DNA of 11,687 bases from positions 1 to 11,687 of the forward strand of contig CAUZEA010000145.1 of the NCBI GenBank assembly GCA_963578605.1. The letters run 5' to 3'. The notes beneath the pieces were generated by a model, which saw only the letters and a program-made list of their open reading frames with translations, made no database searches and had not been told where the DNA came from. Each line of letters opens with the position of its first letter. The stretch's first letter is position 1. Origin of the DNA: JAKVCB01 sp963578605. Lineage in GTDB: Bacteria; Planctomycetota; Planctomycetia; Pirellulales; Lacipirellulaceae. The position numbers were made by a program, and so were the translations under genes. This document shows positions 6,853-11,687 of this stretch, piece by piece.

Positions 6853-7068
6853 ATAGCGGGCAAATTTGTCGTCATCGACAACGTCGAGTCACCCTGGTGG
6901 CCGCTGCAATCGAAGTTGGATGGACACGACATAGCTGAAGCCCATGCCGGTCTTGCGCTTACCTCTTACGATTTAAGCGCAGCACGCAAACTAGACACGT
7001 CCGGGAGTTGGACTGTCGGATCGTACCGGAACCCGAAGATTCAGGCTGTCGCCGGCGGTGATCCGTAA
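6853..7068 (+). pseudogene. Start-less open frame with coding-like composition, unidentified
   Basis: Between a TAA at 6850 and a TAA at 7066 there are 71 open codons on the plus strand. The translation looks protein-like: AGKFVVIDNVESPWWPL, then LDGHDIAEAHAGLALTSYD, then LDTSGSWTVGSYRNPKIQ. Guanine is favoured in first codon positions and G or C in third positions, as in the real genes of this window. There is no ATG or GTG; the only in-frame candidate is a TTG at 6916 without a ribosome-binding site. I infer the 3' end of a gene whose start was lost. Its stop codon abuts the stop codon of the convergent cold-shock gene with no spacer. I do not recognise the family. Confidence 0.35.
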
Positions 7069-7269
7069 TCAGCCGGTTACGCGTACGGATGTCGCACACG
7101 GACCTTTGCGGCCTTGCCCGATCTCGTATTCCACCGTTTGGCCTTCACTGAGTTCCTCAAAGGTTGTGTCGCTGACTTCCGAATGGTGGAAGAACAGCTC
7201 ACCCTGGTCACCTTCAATGAATCCAAAACCTCGGTCCGAAACCAACTTTTTAATCTTACCTACTGGCAT
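7069..7269 (-). CDS. Cold-shock domain protein (first copy)
   Basis: This 66-residue protein is a single cold-shock domain that binds single-stranded RNA or DNA. RNP1 is seen as RGFGFIEG (about 13-20) and RNP2 as LFFHHS (about 25-30), with the domain closing in KGPCATSVRV. The double histidine in RNP2 and the acidic GDQGE loop are shared with the second copy; the two proteins are about 60% identical over 65 residues without gaps. The ATG at 7269 is preceded by AAGGGAAG, and upstream extensions of the frame carry unrelated sequence. It has its own promoter-like site (7322-7351), so it can be expressed separately from the three genes before it. Likely role: RNA chaperone during cold, or a constitutive translation/antitermination factor. 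Confidence 0.9.
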   Translation of the reverse strand: MPVGKIKKLVSDRGFGFIEGDQGELFFHHSEVSDTTFEELSEGQTVEYEIGQGRKGPCATSVRVTG

Positions 7270-7321
7270 TTCTATCTTCCCTTGAACAAACGTGAAACTT
7301 ATGCCGATCGCACTGCACCTA

Positions 7322-7351
7322 ATGATACCTGATGATACCCAATCGTGACAA
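7322..7351 (-). promoter_or_regulatory. Promoter of the first cold-shock gene
   Basis: On the minus strand TTGTCA (complement of 7346-7351) and TATCAT (complement of 7322-7327) each match five of six consensus bases, with an 18-base spacer. Transcription would start near 7315, giving a leader of about 45 bases. The -10 sequence lies in a 10-base tandem duplication, with a second TATCAT at 7332-7337 that is too near the -35 to work with it. Confidence 0.5.
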
Positions 7352-7369
7352 GGAGTAATCAGCCCGTTA

Positions 7370-7660
7370 TCATCGGCCAGAAAAGTTGTGACCGCAGGAG
7401 CAGATTTTTTTTCGTATGTGAATGTCGGCATCGCATTTTGGGCACTTTTTCTTCCAGGAGAGCTGTTGACGCGGGGCTTTCGCAGGCAGTTTCTCCTCTA
7501 CTGTTTTCTCTGCTGCCATTTTTTCTTTTTGTGCCATCTCGGCCTGACTTTGAGCACATTGTGGATGCATGCCAGCAGCCGAGTAGGATCGTTTTCCGCA
7601 GACGGGACACAGGTTGTAGTTCTCATCAGCAATGACAGGAATAGGCTTTTTGATACTCAT
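7370..7660 (-). CDS. Small double zinc-ribbon protein
   Basis: The 96-residue protein has two cysteine clusters joined by a charged, probably helical linker. The N-terminal cluster is C18-P-V-C21 with H32 and C35 (GMHPQCAQ); the C-terminal cluster is C73-P-K-C76 with C87-S-C89 and H91. Residues 38-70 are rich in Lys, Glu and Gln. I infer two structural zinc sites, probably for nucleic-acid or ribosome contact; no enzymatic motif is visible. The N-terminal CPVCGK...HPQC type is one I associate with small planctomycete proteins of unknown function. The start is the only ATG in a sensible position, although its Shine-Dalgarno (GGAAGTG) is somewhat far and lies in a 5-bp hairpin (7665-7680) that could modulate translation. 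It lies between the lysine-rich gene and the first cold-shock gene, all on one strand. Confidence 0.72.
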   Translation of the reverse strand: MSIKKPIPVIADENYNLCPVCGKRSYSAAGMHPQCAQSQAEMAQKEKMAAEKTVEEKLPAKAPRQQLSWKKKCPKCDADIHIRKKICSCGHNFSGR

Positions 7661-7764
7661 GAATTTGGATTCACTTCCAATCTACCATTTCACCCACCAG
7701 TTGCATCCCCGACGCCGCGTGCTGAGAAGGCTTGGATGATTGCAAGATACAGCATTGGTAATGC

Positions 7765-7929
7765 CTACTGCTCGGTGGTATCATCGGCGGCGGTGTTTGT
7801 GTCCGCCGTGTCGGTGGGGTTGTCGGCTTGCTCTTTCTTCTTGCGGCGTCGTTCCCGTTTTTCCTCAGCTTTGTGTTTCTTTTCCACCTCGCGGCGCCGT
7901 TTAGCAAACGTGTCCTGGTCTTTAGCCAT
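7765..7929 (-). CDS. Lysine/arginine-rich small coiled-coil protein
   Basis: This 54-residue protein begins MAKDQDTFAKRRREVEK and continues as an unbroken run of Lys, Arg and Glu to about residue 33, predicted as a very basic single helix. A polar acidic tail rich in Asp, Thr and Ala (about 36-54) follows. It has no hydrophobic core, so it is likely disordered or a nucleic-acid-binding helix, similar in style to ribosome-associated small proteins. The ATG at 7929 has an AGGA site eight bases upstream; a GTG at 7956 would add nine residues but lacks such a site. It lies 51 bases after the second cold-shock gene in the same direction, which suggests a common transcript and an RNA-related role. 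Confidence 0.65.
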   Translation of the reverse strand: MAKDQDTFAKRRREVEKKHKAEEKRERRRKKKEQADNPTDTADTNTAADDTTEQ

Positions 7930-7980
7930 AAACGTATTCCTGTTTTCAGTTGCCACAGACTTCAGTGAAGCGTGGGCAGT

Positions 7981-8178
7981 TTATGTCGGCCGGACATTCT
8001 CGGCGCGCGGTCCCTTGGGGCCACTACCTTCTTCGTAGGTCACTTCCTGCCCAACACTCAGTGTCTCGATAGTCACTCCGTCGAGGGCGCTGTGATGGAA
8101 GAACAACTCTCCCTGTTCTCCACTGATGAATCCGAAACCTTTGTCAGCAATCAGCTTTATGATGGTGCCTTGTGCCAT
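7981..8178 (-). CDS. Cold-shock domain protein (second copy)
   Basis: A 65-residue single cold-shock domain with RNP1 KGFGFISG (about 13-20) and RNP2 LFFHHS (about 25-30), ending GPKGPRAENVRPT. The start at ATG 8178 is fixed by a near-perfect AAGGAG seven bases upstream; 11 residues could be added in frame but would remove this site. It is the first gene of the four-gene minus-strand block. It differs from the first copy mainly after RNP2 (LDGVTIETL against VSDTTFEEL), where the variable loop may alter RNA preference. The leader just before the ribosome-binding site is strongly T-rich, which may allow autoregulation. Confidence 0.92.
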   Translation of the reverse strand: MAQGTIIKLIADKGFGFISGEQGELFFHHSALDGVTIETLSVGQEVTYEEGSGPKGPRAENVRPT

Positions 8179-8206
8179 ACGACCACTCCTTGAAAAAAAG
8201 AAAATA
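8179..8206 (-). promoter_or_regulatory. Strong RBS with U-rich leader of the second cold-shock gene
   Basis: Read on the minus strand, TATTTTCTTTTTTTC (complement of 8192-8206) directly precedes AAGGAG (complement of 8186-8191). Cold-shock domains are known to prefer pyrimidine- and T/U-rich single strands, so this leader could be bound by the protein it encodes. The first copy shares only the TTCAAGG junction. Confidence 0.55.
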
Positions 8207-8564
8207 CACACTCAGACCGTCACTTCTTCACTAAGAACCCCTTTCAGTCAAGGAAGATCGCGGTCGAACGACAGAGGGAGAAAACCAACCGCAACTTGAG
8301 ATGGGGGCTTGTGGAAAGGCTTGCCATGACGCAAATCGCTGGGTGACTAGAACGAGAACAACCCGAAAACGTTGGGGCTCACGTCATTTCTCACCTACAT
8401 TGACACTGATCTTATCATATGCGGCAAGCGAGGGAAATAGGGCGTATTCTCGAAACAGCCGGGGCTGGAACCTGAACCCATGAGAAATCCCTGGCTTGAG
8501 AAGTGCGTTTTCTGGCACTGGCGTCGTCACATCCTGTCACCGCCTGTCACCGCGGTGGCACGAA
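8207..8564. other. Intergenic region between the PEP-CTERM-like gene and the cold-shock block
   Basis: No gene is supported. On the minus strand a TTGACT hexamer (complement of 8246-8251) is suitably placed for a cold-shock promoter but has no good -10. On the plus strand a perfect TTGACA (8400-8405) likewise lacks a -10 at 16-18 bases. A tandem decamer with a palindrome lies at the right end and is listed separately. No convincing terminator with a T-run was found after the PEP-CTERM-like gene. Confidence 0.5.
8533..8557 (-). repeat. Tandem decamer and 10-bp palindrome after the PEP-CTERM-like gene
   Basis: cctgtcaccg occurs twice in direct succession (8533-8542 and 8543-8552), and the second copy runs into the perfect palindrome CACCGCGGTG (8548-8557). 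It sits eight bases beyond the stop codon of the upstream gene. A GC-rich stem here could be a weak 3' end structure, but there is no following T-run. Confidence 0.6.
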
Positions 8565-9455
8565 TCAGGACCGAAAGGCGATGCGGCCAATCGACAGATC
8601 GAGCATCAACAGGCCGGCTACCAGTAGGCTCAGGGACGAACCTTCAGGCACCTGGTTGAGGGTAACCCAGTCATTGTCGTTGCGACGATCCCACCACGTG
8701 ACGGGGTTTGCCAGCCGCTCGGCCTTGCTGATGCTCATCGCTGCGCGGGTTGCTCCACGGTTTTCATATCGGTCAAACAACGAGTCGGGCATCAGATCGA
8801 ACAGCGACACCCAGTATTTTTCTGTGGAAGATATTGCGTAGAGCACCGCGACATCAAAATCGTAGGAAAACCGCATGTCGGCATAGCCCAGCAAGTCGCC
8901 GGCCGAGACATTGGTAGTGTCGTACGAGGGGTCATCCGGCTGGTGCGCGGGCCAGGCCTCTACCGGCCAGTCATTGAGAATTTGCGGGTACGCCTCGACC
9001 AGGTTCACGTGGAACAACACGACGGTATAACTGGAGTCATCTGAGGACGTAAGTTCGATCCGCTTGTTGGTGAGCGTGGCATCCTCGGGGTGCGTTTCGT
9101 CGGTGACTCGGGTAATCATACCGTCCAGAGGAGCGTAAACGGGCACAGTCGCCTGATCTCCTTTGGTCGAGTCGTAAGGTGCAAAGTAGTGCTTCATGCT
9201 ACTGTCTGGCTCAGTGGCATCGGTTGCGCTGAAGTACTCCCCGGCGTACACGTAGCTCGCATCGTAGGAAAAATCGTGCCCTGCCCCGGAGCGAAATTTG
9301 GAGATTTCGTGGATCATATTTGGGTTGGTGACGTGTGACTCGACCAGTTTCGGGTGGATCGACGTCGCATGGAGTGGGACGCTCGAGGCCGCGAGCAACA
9401 GAAGGCTTACCGCCATACTCAAAAACGGTCGAAGGGGCGAAGGCGTTGATCGCAT
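8565..9455 (-). CDS. Secreted protein with degenerate LytM/M23-like domain and variant PEP-CTERM tail
   Basis: The 296-residue protein starts with a signal peptide (FLSMAVSLLLLAASSVPLHA, about 11-30). The core resembles the LytM/M23 metallopeptidase fold in order: GAGHDFSYD (57-65, where LytM has HxxxD), VPVYAPLDGMIT (104-115), VVLFHVNL (145-152, where LytM has HxH), SAGDLLGYADM (184-194) and YDFDVAVL (198-205). The second histidine of the HxH motif is Asn and no zinc set is complete, so peptidase activity is doubtful and a binding or scaffold role more likely. The C-terminus is VPEGSS plus a hydrophobic stretch (to about 288) and Arg-containing tail, a PEP-CTERM-like sorting signal with Gly in place of the second Pro. 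I chose the ATG at 9455, with GGGAA upstream, because the upstream TTG would add 15 residues before the signal peptide. It lies 155 bases downstream of the GH51 gene on the same strand. Confidence 0.7.
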   Translation of the reverse strand: MRSTPSPLRPFLSMAVSLLLLAASSVPLHATSIHPKLVESHVTNPNMIHEISKFRSGAGHDFSYDASYVYAGEYFSATDATEPDSSMKHYFAPYDSTKGDQATVPVYAPLDGMITRVTDETHPEDATLTNKRIELTSSDDSSYTVVLFHVNLVEAYPQILNDWPVEAWPAHQPDDPSYDTTNVSAGDLLGYADMRFSYDFDVAVLYAISSTEKYWVSLFDLMPDSLFDRYENRGATRAAMSISKAERLANPVTWWDRRNDNDWVTLNQVPEGSSLSLLVAGLLMLDLSIGRIAFRS

Positions 9456-9610
9456 ACAGGTTCCCGATTGCTTACTGGTAGGAGTGGTACAGGTGTGCAA
9501 TCCCGGAGCGGCTGAAAATCCGTGGCGGCCCAGGGCAGGTGTTTATAACAGATAAGTATCGAGCAAAGAGAGCCGCGGTTCTTGTCAGCCAAATCACCAG
9601 GGGCCATCCT

Positions 9611-11215
9611 TTACCGCACCTCCACCGCCATCACCGATCTGGCCGGTACTTGGAGTCGAAGCTCATTTCCCCGGAGCCTTGCGGTTGTTAATTCCACGGG
9701 TACCACCTGCTCCGGATGGTCGAAGGTGTTGTGTGCCGTGATTGCGCCAGCCGTCAGTACTCGACCGGAAAAATCTTTGACCTCGGCACCTCGGATATCG
9801 CAGGTCAGTTCGTGATTGGAGCTTGGATCGAGATTGCACACCGTTACCAGTATCTGGCCATTGTCGCGCCGTGATGCTGAAGCGTGGAGTGCAGGGATTG
9901 CATGTGGAAGGGCAGCTGATTTTTCACCTCGCGAGTCTTGTTCGGGACAACATCCCGCATTAAAATTGGTGATTGTCAGCAGCGGGGGGTCCTGGTCGCC
10001 TTTCGATGCTGAATCGCAACCTGGTAAAATCGTCTCATCGTCACAGGTGTACTCCGTGCAGCCGAGGTCCACCGGCAGCATCGTGGCATCCTGGTGGCCC
10101 TTGAACATTTCGAAAACGTGGTACGTGGGGGTGAGCAATATCCGCTCACTTCCCTCCTCGGTAAGGACCATGGCCTGCAGTACATTGACCATTTGTGAGA
10201 TATTTGCGCCACTTACGCGCTCACAGTAACGGTTAAAGAGATTCAGGGTAACCCCGGCGACGAGGGCATCGCGCAAACTGTTTTGCTGATACAAAAAATA
10301 CGGATTGGTACCGGGCTCCACTGCATGCCAGGTGCCCCACTCGTCGATCAACATGCCGACCTTTTTGTCGGGATCGTACTGGTCCATGAGCGCTACGTTG
10401 CGGAGAATCAGCTCCTCCATGCGGAGCGCATTGCTCAGCTGGAAGAACCAGTCCACCTCTTCGAACCTGGTCGCAGAAATGCTTGCCTTACCACTGCCAC
10501 AATAGTAATGCGGGGCCAGGCCTTGCATGGACTTTCCCGCCTGGCGCATCAAGATCTCGGTCCACCGGTAGTCCCCGCCGCACGGACCGCAGGCCACCTT
10601 GTAGAGTTGGTTGGGGCCGAAGTTACGGCAGTAGGTCGCGTAGCGCCGATACTCGTCGGCGTAGTACTCGGGCCGCATGCCACCCCCGCACTCCCAGTTT
10701 TCATTGCCCACGCCCCACATGCGGATCGGCCAGGGCTCGGCCCGGCCATTCTTCTTGCGGAGTTCGGCCATGGGGCCGGCCGGGGCGGTCAGGTATTCGA
10801 TCCATTGTTGCATTTCCCGCACCGTGCCGCTTCCCAGATTGCCGCAGATGTACGGTTCACAGCCGAGCTGGTTACACAGGTCCATGAACTCGTGGGTACC
10901 AAAGTGGTTGTTCTCGGTCACGTCGCCCCAGTGGGTATTGACCATGGTGGGTCGCCCGTTTCGCGGGCCGATTCCATCCATCCAGTGGTACTCGTCGGCG
11001 AAGCAACCGCCTGGCCAGCGCAAATTGGGTATGCACAGGGCACGTAGCGCCGAGACGACGTCGTTGCGAATGCCGCGCGTATTGGCGATGGGCGAATCCT
11101 CCCCCACCCACAACCCATCGTAAACACAACGGCCCAAATGTTCAGCAAAATGGCCGTAGATATGGGGGCTGATCTGGTGTTTGCCCAGATCGGCGTCGAT
11201 CGCGAGTCGGTTCAT
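9611..11215 (-). CDS. GH51 alpha-L-arabinofuranosidase, cytoplasmic
   Basis: This 534-residue protein is a glycoside hydrolase family 51 retaining arabinofuranosidase, releasing terminal L-arabinofuranose from arabinan, arabinoxylan or their oligosaccharides. The (beta/alpha)8 barrel shows LRWPGGCFADEYHW (about 65-78), the acid/base E172 in WGVGNENWECGG and the nucleophile E292 in IDEWGTWH. A C-terminal beta-sandwich begins around TPTYHVFEM (about 362) and ends RSVMAVEVR. No signal peptide is present, so imported oligosaccharides are the substrate. The ATG at 11215 was chosen over a GTG 20 codons upstream because the GH51 fold starts at once and GAGAGA precedes it. Odd: about 55 residues (386-440) with several cysteines and acidic loops interrupt the beta-sandwich where family members go almost directly from the HQDATLLPV strand to the PALSASASR strand. 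Confidence 0.93.
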   Translation of the reverse strand: MNRLAIDADLGKHQISPHIYGHFAEHLGRCVYDGLWVGEDSPIANTRGIRNDVVSALRALCIPNLRWPGGCFADEYHWMDGIGPRNGRPTMVNTHWGDVTENNHFGTHEFMDLCNQLGCEPYICGNLGSGTVREMQQWIEYLTAPAGPMAELRKKNGRAEPWPIRMWGVGNENWECGGGMRPEYYADEYRRYATYCRNFGPNQLYKVACGPCGGDYRWTEILMRQAGKSMQGLAPHYYCGSGKASISATRFEEVDWFFQLSNALRMEELILRNVALMDQYDPDKKVGMLIDEWGTWHAVEPGTNPYFLYQQNSLRDALVAGVTLNLFNRYCERVSGANISQMVNVLQAMVLTEEGSERILLTPTYHVFEMFKGHQDATMLPVDLGCTEYTCDDETILPGCDSASKGDQDPPLLTITNFNAGCCPEQDSRGEKSAALPHAIPALHASASRRDNGQILVTVCNLDPSSNHELTCDIRGAEVKDFSGRVLTAGAITAHNTFDHPEQVVPVELTTARLRGNELRLQVPARSVMAVEVR

Positions 11216-11594
11216 CGTGGTCTCTCTTATCAACGAAGGATGTCCTTCCCGGAGGTGGAGTGGAATGTAGGGCACCCCGAAAACTTCATCAACCGGGAGT
11301 CGGGTCCAGATAACAACGGTTTCCCGTCCGCTACAGTCAAAACGGAGAGTCGCAATGGGGATTTGCCAGCTACCGGAGGCAGGTTTAGCTTAAAGGTGAA
11401 TACACCGACGGTGAATCACTGTCATGATGCTTTCCGAAAGCCCTGCGAAATTGGCTGGATCGCATGAGTCCACGATGGGTATCGGCAATTGCATGGGCAT
11501 ACTCATGTCGAACTATATCTCGAAGCGGTACCGACGCGGATCCTGGGATTGCTTCACAAATCCAAAAAACCTTGGTGATGAGGGAAAGTGCCGA
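11216..11594. other. Intergenic region upstream of the GH51 gene
   Basis: No gene is supported; the open frame that crosses it on the plus strand is antisense to GH51 and lacks a start signal. On the minus strand a TTGACT hexamer (complement of 11334-11339) is followed after an over-long spacer by TGTTAT, so a promoter is only possible. A 14-base palindrome lies 20 bases before the GH51 start. A weak terminator candidate ends the gene at the right edge. Confidence 0.45.
11235..11248. promoter_or_regulatory. Inverted repeat GAAGGA-TG-TCCTTC before the GH51 gene
   Basis: Two perfect six-base arms separated by two bases lie 20 bases upstream of the GH51 ATG, inside the expected leader. They could be an operator for a dimeric regulator. 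As RNA the two-base loop is too tight, so a DNA site is the more sensible reading. Confidence 0.35.
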
Positions 11595-11603
11595 TCAAGG
11601 CTT
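11566..11603 (-). terminator. Weak intrinsic-terminator candidate of the right-edge gene
   Basis: On the minus strand AAGCCTTG (complement of 11596-11603) can pair with CAAGGTTTT (complement of 11566-11574), giving about eight pairs including one G-T, and is followed by a run of T. The stem overlaps the stop codon and the loop is about 21 bases, so it is a poor terminator by usual criteria. Confidence 0.25.
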
Positions 11604-11687
11604 CGATTTGAGTTCCAGAAAGTCGAATTGACGCATCGACTTGGTGATCTCGGCGGTGAGTGTGGTATTTGCGTTATACATGGCGGG
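11595..11687 (-). CDS. 3' end of an unidentified gene
   Basis: Thirty open codons enter from the right edge on the minus strand and end at TGA. They read PAMYNANTTLTAEITKSM, then RQFDFLELKSKP. The amphipathic, lysine-containing ending and the synonymous GC-rich third positions look like a genuine C-terminus. An ATG lies three codons in, but it is more likely internal. Too little is present to name a family; its position upstream of GH51 in the same direction makes a role in carbohydrate use possible, not shown. Confidence 0.55.
   Translation of the reverse strand, partial: PAMYNANTTLTAEITKSMRQFDFLELKSKP

Noticed and set aside
6594..6938. 114-codon plus-strand frame over the DUF1080 upstream region
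   Set aside because: Arg-rich, non-coding-like composition, no ribosome-binding site, and it crosses the tandem repeat.
8400..8425. Perfect TTGACA as a plus-strand promoter
   Set aside because: No -10 hexamer lies at 16-18 bases and no plus-strand gene follows.
8301..8483. Plus-strand frame with CGKACHD, superficially like a haem c motif
   Set aside because: The spacing is not CxxCH, no ribosome-binding site precedes it and the remaining residues look random.
9568..9586. AGAGCCGCGGTTCT near-palindrome as a terminator of the GH51 gene
   Set aside because: No loop and no T-run follows on the minus strand, and the arms have mismatches.
10283..11047. 254-codon plus-strand open frame inside the GH51 gene
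   Set aside because: It is antisense to a gene with clear catalytic motifs, and its openness follows from the codon bias of that gene; no ribosome-binding site or family features.

Overview
The window looks like chromosomal DNA from a planctomycete, probably Pirellulales-like. The evidence is indirect: moderately high GC, a secreted DUF1080 (3-keto-disaccharide hydrolase-type) protein, a secreted protein with a PEP-CTERM-like tail, wide spacing between mostly monocistronic genes, and small zinc-ribbon and lysine-rich proteins beside cold-shock genes. No rRNA, tRNA, CRISPR array, transposase or phage gene was seen.

Left part (1-5426): a scattered acid-sugar or hydroxy-acid catabolic locus. 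On the minus strand are a cupin fragment running off the left edge, a homoserine-dehydrogenase-like oxidoreductase with a C-terminal SAF domain, and a small membrane protein just upstream of it. Divergent to these, a good sigma70-like promoter (1770-1797) reads into a decayed gene remnant, then an enolase-superfamily dehydratase/racemase and an AstE/AspA-type zinc deacylase. A zinc-dependent medium-chain dehydrogenase converges on them. Together these look like a pathway that oxidises, dehydrates and deacylates a small polar carbon source; the substrate cannot be read from sequence.

Middle (5629-8178): a secreted DUF1080 protein on the minus strand with a 20-bp tandem repeat upstream, then an orphan open frame with coding-like codon pattern but no start (6853-7068). 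Four small minus-strand genes follow: two cold-shock proteins about 60% identical flanking a lysine/arginine-rich 54-residue protein and a double zinc-ribbon 96-residue protein. This cold-shock block is the most system-like part of the window.

Right part (8565-11687): a secreted protein with a degenerate LytM/M23-like core and a variant PEP-CTERM tail, then a cytoplasmic GH51 alpha-L-arabinofuranosidase with a cysteine-bearing insertion, and the last 30 codons of an unidentified minus-strand gene at the edge. The GH51 and DUF1080 genes fit a plant- or algal-polysaccharide lifestyle.

Several intergenic gaps carry exact short tandem duplications (periods 18, 20, 10 and 10), two of which duplicate a likely ribosome-binding or -10 element.
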